The position numbers and the translations under genes are program-made. This document shows positions 1-9,013 of a stretch of DNA of 64,000 nucleotides, piece by piece. Source of the stretch: RPQJ01 sp963732375. GTDB taxonomy: Bacteria > Pseudomonadota > Gammaproteobacteria > Steroidobacterales > Steroidobacteraceae. Where the stretch lies: assembly GCA_963732375.1 (NCBI GenBank), contig CAVSZE010000015.1, forward strand, positions 124,001 through 188,000, written 5' to 3'. Below the pieces are notes generated by a model. That model saw nothing but the letters and a program-made list of their open reading frames with translations, searched no databases and was not told the DNA's origin. Every line of letters starts with the position of its first letter. Positions within the stretch are counted from its first letter, which is position 1.

Positions 1-559
1 CGTCGCTGAAGTTGAGTTCGGTGCTCTGCCCGAGCTTGTCCACCAGCTGCATCGCAACCAGCCCGCCACGATCGTCGAAACCCAGGCTCACGCTGTCGAA
101 GTCCGAACCGTGCTGCCTGGGCACCAGGCGGCACCAGGTCCACTCCCCGTCGCGCTCGACCGCCCCGGCACTGAAGCTCTCACTGACCGAACCGGTCCCC
201 GACAGCAGCATGGCCGGCGTCGACCCCAGGCCGGATTCCAGCGGCCGCACCGTGACCTGCTCGAGATCGGCATCGTACAGCCAGAGCTTGCGGCCATCGG
301 CGACGATCACCTGCACATAAGGGTCACGGTAGTCCCAGCGGAAGCGATCCGGCCGCGACAACGACAACGTGCCGGTCACACGGCTGCTGATCTGCCCATC
401 GCGGTTGCGCACCACCTGCACGAAATCCGCCGACAGCGTGCGCACGGACTTGAGCCAGGCTTCGACGCGCGCCAGCGAATCGTCTGCGGCAACCGCGGGA
501 ATCGCCGCCAGCACAAGTGCGGCGGCGAACAACCTGCCCAGGACTATTCTGCGGATCAT
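1..559 (-). CDS. lolA: Outer-membrane lipoprotein carrier protein LolA (3' end cut by window edge)
   Basis: Periplasmic chaperone that takes lipoproteins from LolCDE and hands them to LolB at the outer membrane. The visible 186 codons begin with a signal peptide (MIRRIVLGRLF... ending in AVAA, cleavage near residue 24). Typical LolA sequence follows: 'LKSVRTLSADFVQ', 'FRWDYRDP', 'IVADGRKLWLYD'. About 20 C-terminal residues should lie outside the window. The ATG sits 8 nt past the ftsK stop, so the two are probably cotranscribed; ftsK-lolA is the usual gammaproteobacterial order. Confidence 0.93.
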   Translation of the reverse strand, partial: MIRRIVLGRLFAAALVLAAIPAVAADDSLARVEAWLKSVRTLSADFVQVVRNRDGQISSRVTGTLSLSRPDRFRWDYRDPYVQVIVADGRKLWLYDADLEQVTVRPLESGLGSTPAMLLSGTGSVSESFSAGAVERDGEWTWCRLVPRQHGSDFDSVSLGFDDRGGLVAMQLVDKLGQSTELNFSD

Positions 560-567
560 GCGAGTGC

Positions 568-2877
568 TCAGTCGGATTCCGGCGGTGGTGGCGCGATCAC
601 TTCACGGCTGCCATTGGATTGCAGCGGGCCGACCAGCCCGGCCGCCTCCATCGCCTCGATCATGCGGGCCGCGCGGTTGTAGCCGATCTTCAGCCTGCGC
701 TGCACGCCCGAGATCGATGCCCTGCGGCTCTCGACCACGATACGCACGGCCTCGTCGTACAGAGGATCCTGCTCCGGATCACCGCTGTCCTCGCCATTGC
801 CGCCCGCTTCACCCGGCAGGCCAGGAATCGGCGCCGACGGGCCATCCAGGATCTCGTCCATGTAGGACGGAGGGCCGGCAGCCTTCAGGCGACCGACGAC
901 GCGGTGAACTTCAGCGTCCGACACGAAGGCACCGTGCACACGCACCGGCAGTGACGTGCCTGGCTGCAGGAACAGCATGTCGCCGTGACCGAGCAGCGCC
1001 TCGGCGCCGCTCTGGTCCAGGATCGTGCGCGAGTCCACCTTGGCCGACACCTGGAACGCGATTCGCGTCGGGATATTGGCCTTAATGAGGCCGGTGATCA
1101 CGTCCACCGACGGCCGCTGCGTCGCGAGGATCAAGTGTATGCCCGACGCGCGCGCCTTCTGCGCCAGCCGCGCGATCAGTTCCTCGACCTTCTTGCCGAC
1201 AATCATCATCAGGTCGGCGAGTTCGTCCACGACCACGACGATGAACGGCAGCGGCTCCACGACGGAGACCGTTTCCGGGTCGCCGCCGGGCGGCAACCGC
1301 TTCAGCTCGAGTGGGTCGCGCATCGGCTTGCCGGCGTCGGCGAGGTCCTTCACCTTGCGGTTGAAGCCCGCGAGGTTGCGCACGCCCGCGGCCGCCATCA
1401 ACTGGTATCGCCGCTCCATCTCGGCCACGCACCAGCGCAAGGCATTGGCCGCCTGCTTCATGTCGGTGACGACCGGCACCAGCAGGTGCGGGATGCCCTC
1501 GTACACCGAGAGTTCCAGCATCTTCGGGTCGATCATGATCATCCGCACGTGCTCGGCGGATGACTTGTAGAGCAGCGACAGCACCATCGCGTTGATCGCG
1601 GTGGACTTGCCCGAGCCGGTCGTGCCACCGACCAGCAGGTGCGGCATTCGCGCCAGGTCCGCGACCATCGGGTTTCCGCCGATGTCCTTGCCGAGCACCA
1701 GCGCAAGCGCCGAGCCCATCTCGTCGTAGGCCTTCGACTTGACGATCTCGCCGAGCGTGACGATCTCGCGCGTCTCGTTCGGTATCTCGAGCCCCATCGT
1801 GGACTTGCCGGGGATGATCTCCACGACGCGCACGCTCACTGCGGACAGCGCGCGCGCGAGGTCCTTCGCGAGGTGCGAGATCTGCGCGACCTTGACGCCC
1901 GGTGCGGGACGCAATTCGAATCGCGTGATGACCGGGCCGGGATGGACTTCCACCACTTCGGCCTCGACGCCGAAATCGCGCAGCTTCAGCTCGACCAGCC
2001 GCGACATCGCCTCCAGCGCCTCCGGCGAATAGCCGCCCTTGCGCGCCGGCGCGTCGTCCAGCAGCGAGAGCTCCGGCAGCTCCGTCGAGCCCAGCCGCTC
2101 GAACATCGAGACCTGCTTTTCCTTCTCGACGCGTTCGCTTTTCTCGACCTTTGGAGCGATGGCCTCGATCCTCGGCGGCTTGCGCTCCGCAGCCTTCTTC
2201 TGCTCCTCGCGCACGATCTCCTGTCGGGCCTGCTTCACCTCGCGCCCGGCCTTGACGTCGCGCGCCGTGGAACTGCGCTCCTTTGCCCAGTCGATCGCGG
2301 CCAGCACGCCGCCGCCGATGCGGTCCATCACGTCGATCCAGGATATGCCGGTGAATAGCGATACCGAACCCAGCCAGACGGCCAGCAGCAGCAGCGTCGC
2401 GCCGAGCGGGCTCAAGGCGGAGGCCAGTCCGTCACCCACCAGCGACCCGACCTGCCCGCCCGCCGAATACGGCAACGATCCACCGTCGAAATGCAGCGTC
2501 GCCAGTCCGCAACTGCTTGCGAGCGCCAGCACGAACCCGGCGGTGCGCAGCGCGGTCGTGCGCCGGTCCAGAGGCTCAGGGCTGCGCCTCTCCTGGAACA
2601 GCGTCCAGCCCGCGAATGCCAGCATCAGGGGGAACAGGAAGGCGGGCCCGCCGAAAAGCACGAAGAAGAGGTCGGACAGCCAGGCGCCGAACGGACCGAT
2701 CAGGTTGGTGATCGGTCCCGATTGACCGGTTGACGAAAACGCTGGGTCGGCGCTGTCGTAGGTTGCGAGCGCCACCAGCAGGATCAGCGCCAGCGCGCCG
2801 AAAACCCACAGCGCGCTTTCGCGCAGGCCTCGGGCGACGCCAGACGCCGCGTCGGTCTTTGATTCAGTCCTGGCCAC
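568..2877 (-). CDS. ftsK: DNA translocase FtsK
   Basis: Septum-anchored, ATP-driven DNA pump that clears the chromosome terminus from the closing septum and activates XerCD at dif. The 769 residues show hydrophobic segments in the first ~190 residues (the membrane anchor), a charged linker (~190-260), the RecA-like motor with Walker A GGTTGSGKS at ~415-423 and a 'VVVVDELADLMM' Walker B, and a C-terminal winged helix (~700-765) that reads KOPS. The linker is much shorter than in E. coli FtsK (1329 aa) but normal for many other proteobacteria. The start is GTG, with AGGTGA upstream. lolA follows directly. Confidence 0.97.
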   Translation of the reverse strand: MARTESKTDAASGVARGLRESALWVFGALALILLVALATYDSADPAFSSTGQSGPITNLIGPFGAWLSDLFFVLFGGPAFLFPLMLAFAGWTLFQERRSPEPLDRRTTALRTAGFVLALASSCGLATLHFDGGSLPYSAGGQVGSLVGDGLASALSPLGATLLLLAVWLGSVSLFTGISWIDVMDRIGGGVLAAIDWAKERSSTARDVKAGREVKQARQEIVREEQKKAAERKPPRIEAIAPKVEKSERVEKEKQVSMFERLGSTELPELSLLDDAPARKGGYSPEALEAMSRLVELKLRDFGVEAEVVEVHPGPVITRFELRPAPGVKVAQISHLAKDLARALSAVSVRVVEIIPGKSTMGLEIPNETREIVTLGEIVKSKAYDEMGSALALVLGKDIGGNPMVADLARMPHLLVGGTTGSGKSTAINAMVLSLLYKSSAEHVRMIMIDPKMLELSVYEGIPHLLVPVVTDMKQAANALRWCVAEMERRYQLMAAAGVRNLAGFNRKVKDLADAGKPMRDPLELKRLPPGGDPETVSVVEPLPFIVVVVDELADLMMIVGKKVEELIARLAQKARASGIHLILATQRPSVDVITGLIKANIPTRIAFQVSAKVDSRTILDQSGAEALLGHGDMLFLQPGTSLPVRVHGAFVSDAEVHRVVGRLKAAGPPSYMDEILDGPSAPIPGLPGEAGGNGEDSGDPEQDPLYDEAVRIVVESRRASISGVQRRLKIGYNRAARMIEAMEAAGLVGPLQSNGSREVIAPPPPESD

Positions 2878-3001
2878 CGATAGTCACCTGAAAGCTCAAT
2901 ACTTTCGCGTAAGCGTATGAAGTTACGAAGATTACCGGGATGCTTCGGTCAGCTCCAGCGCACCGTGCCCGGCGACGCCGAACCGCCCGCGAGCGGCTGT
3001 T

Positions 3002-3030
3002 TTGCCGCGGGACGGGTTGTTGCTTACCAT
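3002..3030 (+). promoter_or_regulatory. Candidate sigma70 promoter for trxB
   Basis: TTGCCG at 3002-3007 and TACCAT at 3025-3030 are separated by 17 bases, about 45 bases before the trxB ATG. Each box matches consensus at four of six positions. This would make the in-frame TTG at 3002 part of the promoter, not a start codon. Confidence 0.35.
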
Positions 3031-3076
3031 GCCGCGCCCCCGTCCGGTCACGGCGTCAAAGCCTGAGGAAGTATAC

Positions 3077-4042
3077 ATGAGCGATCCCCGTCACTCGCCG
3101 CTGATCATCCTGGGTTCCGGGCCTGCCGGTTACGCCGCGGCCGTGTACGCCGCGCGCGCCAATCGCAAGCCGCTGCTGCTGACCGGCATGGAACAAGGTG
3201 GGCAGCTGATGACCACCACCGAGGTGGACAACTGGCCCGGCGACCCGCACGGGCTCACCGGTCCCGGCCTGATGGAGCGCATGCGCGAACACGCGGAACG
3301 CTTCGATACCGAGATTGTCATGGACCACGTGAGCGAGGTGGACTTCTCGCGCCGGCCACTGCTGCTGAAGGGCGACCGTGGCGAGTACACATGCGATGCG
3401 CTGATCATCGCGACCGGCGCGAGCGCGCGCTACCTGGGCCTCGAGTCCGAACAGGCGTTCCGCGGCCGCGGCGTGTCGGCCTGCGCGACCTGCGACGGCT
3501 TTTTCTTCCGCGGGCAGCGTGTCGCCGTGATCGGCGGCGGCAACACTGCCGTCGAGGAAGCGCTGTACCTGTCGAACATCGCCTCGCACGTCACGCTGGT
3601 GCACCGGCGCGACAAGCTGCGTTCGGAAAAAATCCTCCAGGACCGCCTGTTCGAGCGGCAGCGCGCCGGGTTCGTGGACATCGCGTGGAATCACGCAGTC
3701 GAAGACGTGCTCGGCGACGAAACGGGCGTCACCGGCGTGCGTATCGCAGCGACCGACGGCTCGGGCAGCCGCGACCTCGCGGTCTCCGGCGTGTTCATCG
3801 CGGTCGGCCATACGCCGAACACGCAGATATTCGAGGGCCAGCTCGACATGAAGGGCGGCTATATCACCGTGCGATCCGGCTCGGGTGGCGGCGCTACCGC
3901 AACCAGCGTGGCGGGCGTCTTCGCGGCGGGCGACGTTGCCGATCACGTGTATCGCCAGGCAATCACCTCGGCGGGCACCGGCTGCATGGCGGCGCTCGAC
4001 GCGGACAAGTACCTCGAGCAGTTCGACGCCGGCGCGGCCTGA
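3077..4042 (+). CDS. trxB: Thioredoxin-disulfide reductase
   Basis: Flavoenzyme that reduces thioredoxin with NADPH in the cytoplasm. It has 321 aa, the usual length. The N-terminal FAD-binding motif is 'ILGSGPAGYAAA', the redox-active pair is CATC at ~136-139, the NADPH-binding motif is 'VIGGGNTAVEEAL', and the C-terminal FAD motif is 'GVFAAGDVAD'. The ATG at 3077 was chosen because TGAGGAAG lies 5-12 bases upstream; the open frame extends to a TTG at 3002, but that stretch looks like promoter. trxB is divergent from ftsK and followed 18 bp later by the FemAB-like gene. Confidence 0.97.
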   Translation: MSDPRHSPLIILGSGPAGYAAAVYAARANRKPLLLTGMEQGGQLMTTTEVDNWPGDPHGLTGPGLMERMREHAERFDTEIVMDHVSEVDFSRRPLLLKGDRGEYTCDALIIATGASARYLGLESEQAFRGRGVSACATCDGFFFRGQRVAVIGGGNTAVEEALYLSNIASHVTLVHRRDKLRSEKILQDRLFERQRAGFVDIAWNHAVEDVLGDETGVTGVRIAATDGSGSRDLAVSGVFIAVGHTPNTQIFEGQLDMKGGYITVRSGSGGGATATSVAGVFAAGDVADHVYRQAITSAGTGCMAALDADKYLEQFDAGAA

Positions 4043-4060
4043 ACCAAGGCCCGCCGCCCG

Positions 4061-5206
4061 ATGAGCGTGCAGGCGGAGACGATCGAGCGGATTGCGGACG
4101 TTGCAGCGGCCGACTGGGACGCACTGGACACGGCAGGCAACCCGTTCCTGCGCCACGCGTTCCTCGAGGCGCTCGAGTCCTCCGGCTGCGTCGGGGAGGA
4201 CGCGGGCTGGGTGCCGCGCCATCTGCTGTTGCGCGACGACGGCGGCCGACTCGCCGGCGCCGTCCCCCGCTACCTGAAGTCGCACTCCTGGGGGGAGTTC
4301 GTCTTCGACTGGAACTGGGCCCAGGCCAGCATCCAAGCCGGCCTCGAGTACTACCCGAAACTCGTCTCGGCGGTGCCATTCACGCCGGTGACCGGTCCGC
4401 GCCTGCTGGTCGCGCGGGACAGCGCACACCAGCGACCCAACCTTGCGCATCGGCTGCTCGAATCGACGCGCCGCGAAGGCGTGCCCGTCACGCAGGTGAA
4501 TTTCACGACGCCCGAGGACCAGGCCGCACTGGAGGCAGCCGGCTTCCTCACGCGCCACGACTGTCGGTTCCAGTGGCGCAATCGAGGCTATCGCGACTTC
4601 GACGACTTCCTCGACGGATTTCGAGCCGAGAAGCGAAAAAAACTCCGGCGCGAGCGGCGACGCGTAGCCGAGGCCGGCGTGACGTTCGCGACGCTCCCGG
4701 GCGGCGACGTGGCGCCGGATCTGTGGCAGGCCATTTTCGGTTTCTCCGAGCAGACCTTCCTGAGGCACGGCAACGCCCACTACCTGACAGCGGATTTCCT
4801 CGCGCTGGTCGCCGGGCGCCTGCCGGGCGCGATCATGGTCAAGCTGGCGCTGCTGGCCGGCGAACCCGTCGCGGCAGCGATCTTCTTCCATGACGACCGC
4901 TGGCTGTACGGACGCTACTGGGGCGCCTCGCGGCAGGTCGATTGCCTGCACTTCGAGGCCTGCTATTACCAGGGAATCGAGTGGTGCATTGAGCGCGGAC
5001 TCGACGGTTTCGACCCCGGCACCCAGGGCGAGCACAAGCTCGCGCGGGGCTTCGAGCCCACGCTGACCCGTTCGGCACACTGGTTTGCGCACCCCGGCCT
5101 TTCCTCCGCAATAGGCCGTTACCTGGAGCGTGAACGCGACGCGGTCGTGCAGTACATCGAGACCGCCGGCGAACACCTGCCCTTTCATCGCAAGGCGGGC
5201 GCGTGA
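4061..5206 (+). CDS. DUF482/FemAB-like GNAT-superfamily acyltransferase
   Basis: A 381-residue protein of the family known as DUF482 (COG3146), distantly related to FemAB peptidyltransferases and often annotated as peptidoglycan-related. Seen in the sequence: 'NPFLRHAFLEALESSGCV' near the N-terminus, 'FDWNWAQAS', 'PFTPVTGPRLL', and 'DGFDPGTQGEHKLARGFEP' near the C-terminus, all hallmarks of the family. It overlaps aat by 4 bp (GTGA). Neighbouring aat in gammaproteobacteria suggests an aminoacyl-tRNA-dependent role, but that is inference; the substrate is not known. Confidence 0.85.
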   Translation: MSVQAETIERIADVAAADWDALDTAGNPFLRHAFLEALESSGCVGEDAGWVPRHLLLRDDGGRLAGAVPRYLKSHSWGEFVFDWNWAQASIQAGLEYYPKLVSAVPFTPVTGPRLLVARDSAHQRPNLAHRLLESTRREGVPVTQVNFTTPEDQAALEAAGFLTRHDCRFQWRNRGYRDFDDFLDGFRAEKRKKLRRERRRVAEAGVTFATLPGGDVAPDLWQAIFGFSEQTFLRHGNAHYLTADFLALVAGRLPGAIMVKLALLAGEPVAAAIFFHDDRWLYGRYWGASRQVDCLHFEACYYQGIEWCIERGLDGFDPGTQGEHKLARGFEPTLTRSAHWFAHPGLSSAIGRYLERERDAVVQYIETAGEHLPFHRKAGA

Positions 5207-5889
5207 TTCCGTTCCTCCGGCCCGGCGATCCGCCGGACGCGTTCCCGCCGCTCGAGCAGGCCCTGGACGAGCCGGATGGCCTGCTGTGCGCGGGCGGCGA
5301 CTTGTCGCCGGCGAGACTGCTCGAGGCCTACCGACGCGGAATCTTCCCCTGGTACTCGGAGGGGCAACCGATCCTTTGGTGGTCGCCGGACCCCCGCGCC
5401 GTGCTGTTTCCAGTCGAGTTCCGCGTTTCCCGCAGTCTCGCCAAGACCCTGCGCAATCGTGGCTACCAGACCAGCGTGGACCACGCATTCGCCGAGGTGG
5501 TCGCACGCTGCGCCGACTCGGCCCTGCGTCCCGAGGGCACGTGGATCTCGCCGGACATGCAGTCCGCCTACCTGGAACTGCACCGACTCGGCCACGCGCA
5601 CTCGGTCGAGACCTGGCGGGCCGGACGGCTGGTCGGCGGCCTCTACGGGGTCGCCCTTGGCAAGGTCTTCTTCGGCGAGTCCATGTTCAGCATCGAGCGC
5701 GACGCGTCGAAAGTCGCGCTCGCGCGACTGGTGGACGAATCCATGGCTCGCGGCGTCGAACTGATCGACTGCCAGGTGACGAGTCCGCACCTCGAGAGCC
5801 TGGGCGCCCGCTGCATACCCCGCGCCCGGTTCCGCGCGCTGCTTTCCGCGGCCATTCCACGCGACGGGACCGACACGACCTGGGCCTGA
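5203..5889 (+). CDS. aat: Leucyl/phenylalanyl-tRNA--protein transferase
   Basis: Adds Leu or Phe from aminoacyl-tRNA to proteins with N-terminal Arg or Lys, making them N-degrons that ClpS delivers to ClpAP. It has 228 aa with the family's 'LLCAGGDLSPARLLEAYRRG', 'IFPWYSEGQPILWWSPDPR' and 'FGESMFS' motifs. The GTG start overlaps the upstream stop (GTGA). clpS and clpA lie about 2.6 kb downstream on the other strand, so the whole N-end rule branch is encoded within 5.2-8.8 kb. Confidence 0.96.
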   Translation: MIPFLRPGDPPDAFPPLEQALDEPDGLLCAGGDLSPARLLEAYRRGIFPWYSEGQPILWWSPDPRAVLFPVEFRVSRSLAKTLRNRGYQTSVDHAFAEVVARCADSALRPEGTWISPDMQSAYLELHRLGHAHSVETWRAGRLVGGLYGVALGKVFFGESMFSIERDASKVALARLVDESMARGVELIDCQVTSPHLESLGARCIPRARFRALLSAAIPRDGTDTTWA

Positions 5890-5957
5890 CCTGCGTTGCC
5901 AAACGCCGGGCATTTATGCAGAATTCGCGCCGCTCGAACGGCGGCTTGAGGGGCTGC

Positions 5958-6176
5958 ATGGCGAAGGAAGACGCGATCCAGATGGAAGGTCGGGTTACTG
6001 AGACCCTGCCGAACACGACCTTTCGTGTGGAGCTGCAGAACGGCCATCTCGTGACCGCCCACATCTCCGGCAAGATGCGCAAGCACTACATCCGCATCCT
6101 GACCGGCGACTCCGTGACGGTCGAGATCACCCCGTACGACCTGACTAAGGGGCGGATCGTCTTCCGCGCACGCTAG
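5958..6176 (+). CDS. infA: Translation initiation factor IF-1
   Basis: Small OB-fold factor that blocks the ribosomal A site during initiation. It has 72 aa, exactly the E. coli length, starting 'MAKEDAIQMEGRV' and ending 'KGRIVFRAR'. TTGAGGGG lies just upstream of the ATG. An open frame continues far upstream of this ATG, but that part is an out-of-frame reading of aat. It sits between aat and clpA as in E. coli, and is convergent with clpA. Confidence 0.98.
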   Translation: MAKEDAIQMEGRVTETLPNTTFRVELQNGHLVTAHISGKMRKHYIRILTGDSVTVEITPYDLTKGRIVFRAR

Positions 6177-6230
6177 CGGCTCATTTTGCGTCGACTGGCA
6201 GCGCCTCGCTTTCCGCGGGCGGCCGGGACT

Positions 6231-8501
6231 TTACTCCAGCAGCGCCGGCTCCTCGACCGAGCGCGTCTCGATCTCCAGTTCGCCATTGGCGCCGACGTCC
6301 ACGAATGCATGGCCGCCCTTCTCCAGCCTGCCGAACAGCAGCTCCTCGGCCAGCGGCCGCTTGATGTGCTCCTGGATGATCCGCGCCATCGGGCGAGCGC
6401 CCATCTTCGGATCGTAGCCGCGCTCGGCAATCCATCGCCGCGCGGCGTCCTCGACGTGCAGCGCCACGCCCTTCTGCTCGAGCTGCGCCTCGACCTCGAC
6501 GAGCAGTTTGTCCACGACCCGCTGTATGGTGCGTTCGTCCAGCGACCCGAACTGCACGATCGCGTCGAGGCGGTTGCGGAACTCAGGCGCAAACAGCCTG
6601 CGCACCGCTTCCATGCCGTCGGGCGCGTTGTCCTGCGCGACGAAGCCGACCGGCGAACGGCTCATTTCCGCCGCACCGGCATTGGTCGTCATCACGATCA
6701 CGACGTGGCGGAAATCCGCCTTGCGGCCGTTGTTGTCGGTCAGTGTTCCGTGGTCCATGACCTGCAGCAGCAGGTTGAAGACGTCGGGGTGCGCCTTCTC
6801 GATCTCGTCGAGCAACAGCACGCAGTGTGGGTGCTTGGCGATCGCCTCCGTCAGCAGGCCGCCCTGGTCGAAGCCCACGTATCCCGGCGGCGCCCCGATC
6901 AGGCGCGAGACCGTGTGGCGTTCCATGTACTCGGACATGTCGAAGCGGATCAGCTCGACGCCGAGCACCAGCGCCAGCTGGCGCGTGACCTCGGTCTTGC
7001 CGACGCCGGTCGGGCCCGCAAACAGGAACGATCCGACTGGCTTCTTCTGGTCGCCAAGGCCCGAGCGCGACATCTTGATCGCTGCCGACAGCGTCGCGAT
7101 GGCCGGATCCTGCCCGTAGATCACCAGCTTCAGGTTGCGCTCGAGGTTGCGCAGCACGTCGCGGTCGTTCGACGAGACCGTCTTCGGGGGAATGCGCGCG
7201 ATGCGGGCCACCACGTCCTCGATCTGCGCGACGTCGACCGAGGCCGGCCGCCCGGCCACCGGCTTCAGACGCAGCCGGGAGCCCGCCTCGTCGATCACGT
7301 CGATGGCCTTGTCGGGAAGATAGCGGTCGTTGATGTGCCGGGCCGCGAGGTCCGCGGCAGCCTGCAGCGCGTCGTCGTCATAGCTGATGCCGTGGTGCTC
7401 CTCGAAGCGCGCCTTGAGTCCACGCAGGATCTGCACGGTCTCCTCGACGCTCGGCTCGACGACGTCGATCTTCTGGAAGCGTCTCGTGAGCGCGTGGTCC
7501 TTCTCGAAGATGCCGCGGTATTCCTGGTAGGTGGTCGAGCCGATGCACCGCAGCTCGCCGTTGGCGAGCGCAGGCTTTATCAGGTTCGAGGCGTCCATCA
7601 CGCCGCCCGAGGCCGCGCCTGCACCGATCACCGTGTGGATCTCGTCGATGAACAGGATTGCCCCGGGCTGCTTGCGCAATTCCGTGAGCACGGCCTTCAG
7701 CCGCTTCTCGAAATCGCCGCGATACTTGGTGCCCGCGATCAGCGAGCCGAGGTCCAGCGAGTACACCGTGCTGCCGGCCAGCACTTCCGGCACCTCGTCG
7801 GCGACGATCATCCTCGCCAGGCCCTCGACCAGCGCGGTCTTGCCGACGCCCGCCTCGCCCACGTAGAGCGGGTTGTTCTTGCGGCGCCTGCACAGGATCT
7901 CTATGGTTCGCTCGATTTCGAGCTTGCGGCCGATCAGCGGGTCGAGCCGCCCCTCCTCGGCCAGCCGGTTCAGGTTGGTGGCGTACTTTTCCAGCGCCGA
8001 GCCGCCATCCGCCTCGCGCTCGGCCTCCGGCTGCGCGGGCTCGTCACCCTGCGGCCCGGCCTCCTCGCCCGGCTTGGACAGGCCGTGGGAGATGAAATTG
8101 ACCACGTCGAGCCTCGACACGTCCTGCAGCGCGAGCAGGTAAGCGGCGTGGGAATGCTTCTCGCTGAAGATCGCCACCAGCACGTTGGCAACCGACACTT
8201 CCTTGCGCCCGCTCGACTGGACGTGAAACACGGCGCGCTGCAGCACGCGCTGGAACCCCAGCGTTGGCTGCACCTCGCGCTCGTCGTCGGGCTTCAGTCG
8301 CGGAGTCGTCTGGTCGATGAACTCATCGAGTTCCCTGCCCAGGCGCGTGGAGTCGGCGCCGCAGCCGCGCAGGATCTCCTCGACCTTCGGCGTGGCGACG
8401 ATCGCGAGCAACAAGTGCTCGACCGTCATGAATTCGTGGCGCGCCTCCCGGGCCGATTGGAAGGCCTCGTTCAGGCAGACTTCGAGTTCGCTGCTCAACA
8501 C
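6231..8501 (-). CDS. clpA: ATP-dependent Clp protease ATP-binding subunit ClpA
   Basis: AAA+ unfoldase that feeds substrates to ClpP. It has 756 aa (E. coli 758). The N-domain begins 'LSSELEVCLNEAF' with 'RHEFMTVEHLLLAI'. D1 Walker A is GEAGVGKTA (~214-222) and D2 Walker A is GPTGVGKTE (~495-503). A 'YMERHTVSRLIGAPPGYVG' segment contains the D2 pore loop. The start is placed at the GTG at 8501, by alignment with E. coli ClpA MLNQELE and because GGAAGAGG lies about 9 bases upstream; the frame is open a further 18 codons, but that overlaps clpS. It starts 4 bases after the clpS stop and is surely cotranscribed. Confidence 0.97.
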   Translation of the reverse strand: MLSSELEVCLNEAFQSAREARHEFMTVEHLLLAIVATPKVEEILRGCGADSTRLGRELDEFIDQTTPRLKPDDEREVQPTLGFQRVLQRAVFHVQSSGRKEVSVANVLVAIFSEKHSHAAYLLALQDVSRLDVVNFISHGLSKPGEEAGPQGDEPAQPEAEREADGGSALEKYATNLNRLAEEGRLDPLIGRKLEIERTIEILCRRRKNNPLYVGEAGVGKTALVEGLARMIVADEVPEVLAGSTVYSLDLGSLIAGTKYRGDFEKRLKAVLTELRKQPGAILFIDEIHTVIGAGAASGGVMDASNLIKPALANGELRCIGSTTYQEYRGIFEKDHALTRRFQKIDVVEPSVEETVQILRGLKARFEEHHGISYDDDALQAAADLAARHINDRYLPDKAIDVIDEAGSRLRLKPVAGRPASVDVAQIEDVVARIARIPPKTVSSNDRDVLRNLERNLKLVIYGQDPAIATLSAAIKMSRSGLGDQKKPVGSFLFAGPTGVGKTEVTRQLALVLGVELIRFDMSEYMERHTVSRLIGAPPGYVGFDQGGLLTEAIAKHPHCVLLLDEIEKAHPDVFNLLLQVMDHGTLTDNNGRKADFRHVVIVMTTNAGAAEMSRSPVGFVAQDNAPDGMEAVRRLFAPEFRNRLDAIVQFGSLDERTIQRVVDKLLVEVEAQLEQKGVALHVEDAARRWIAERGYDPKMGARPMARIIQEHIKRPLAEELLFGRLEKGGHAFVDVGANGELEIETRSVEEPALLE

Positions 8502-8505
8502 TGTT

Positions 8506-8823
8506 TCATGCCTCTTCCATCGTGCACAGGAGGGGATGCTGGTGCTGGCGCGCATAGCCGGTCACCTGCGCCACCTTGGTCTCCGCGATCTCGTACGTAA
8601 ACACCCCGCACACGCCCTTGCCTCGCGTGTGCACCTCCAGCATGACACGCGTCGCGCTGGTGCGGTCCATGCCGAAAATGTGCTCGAGAACGTCCACCAC
8701 GAACTCCATCGGCGTGTAGTCGTCATTGAGCAGGACCACCTGGTACAGCGGCGGGCGCTTGACCTGGGGCCGCGCCTCCTCAACCACCAGGCCGTGTTCC
8801 TGCCTTGTATGCTCTTCGCTCAT
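8506..8823 (-). CDS. clpS: ATP-dependent Clp protease adaptor ClpS
   Basis: N-recognin that binds N-terminal Leu, Phe, Trp and Tyr and delivers those proteins to ClpAP. It has 105 aa. The core 'YQVVLLNDDYTPMEFVVDVL' carries the NDDYTP motif that lines the N-degron pocket, followed by 'HTRGKGVCGVFTYEIAETK' and 'HPLLCTMEEA'. It directly precedes clpA, its usual place. Confidence 0.97.
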   Translation of the reverse strand: MSEEHTRQEHGLVVEEARPQVKRPPLYQVVLLNDDYTPMEFVVDVLEHIFGMDRTSATRVMLEVHTRGKGVCGVFTYEIAETKVAQVTGYARQHQHPLLCTMEEA

Positions 8824-8934
8824 GTTCCAACCTAGCTCCAGCCAATCCTATATAGGGCCCCGCCGCCCACCTGACAAGCGCCCCCCGGGAACGATCGTGC
8901 AATTGGCCACAGATCCGATATTTGCGCGATTGTC

Positions 8935-8964
8935 TTGAGGCTCGGTCCCGCAAGTCCGTATCAT
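8935..8964 (+). promoter_or_regulatory. Candidate sigma70 promoter of the gsp operon
   Basis: TTGAGG (8935-8940) and TATCAT (8959-8964) lie 18 bases apart, about 50 bases before the gspC start, in the 190-bp divergent gap between clpS and gspC. No other feature is evident in that gap apart from a TATATA stretch near 8850 that could serve clpS. Confidence 0.4.
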
Positions 8965-9013
8965 TCGCGGATCCCGGCAGCCAACCCGCCGGGCGGATGT
9001 ACACACGCCCGAA

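Noticed and set aside
3056..5506. 816-codon open frame on the minus strand
   Set aside because: It is antisense to trxB, the FemAB-like gene and aat, all certain genes. Long stop-free antisense frames are expected in GC-rich DNA; composition is Arg/Ala/Gly/Val/His-rich and no domain is recognisable.
5130..5957. 276-codon N-terminal extension in frame with infA
   Set aside because: It is an out-of-frame reading of aat. IF-1 has a fixed size of 72 residues and a good ribosome-binding site at its own ATG.
6186..8600. 804-codon open frame on the plus strand
   Set aside because: Exact antisense shadow of clpA with repeated Arg/His/Asp/Leu composition; no start region or motif.
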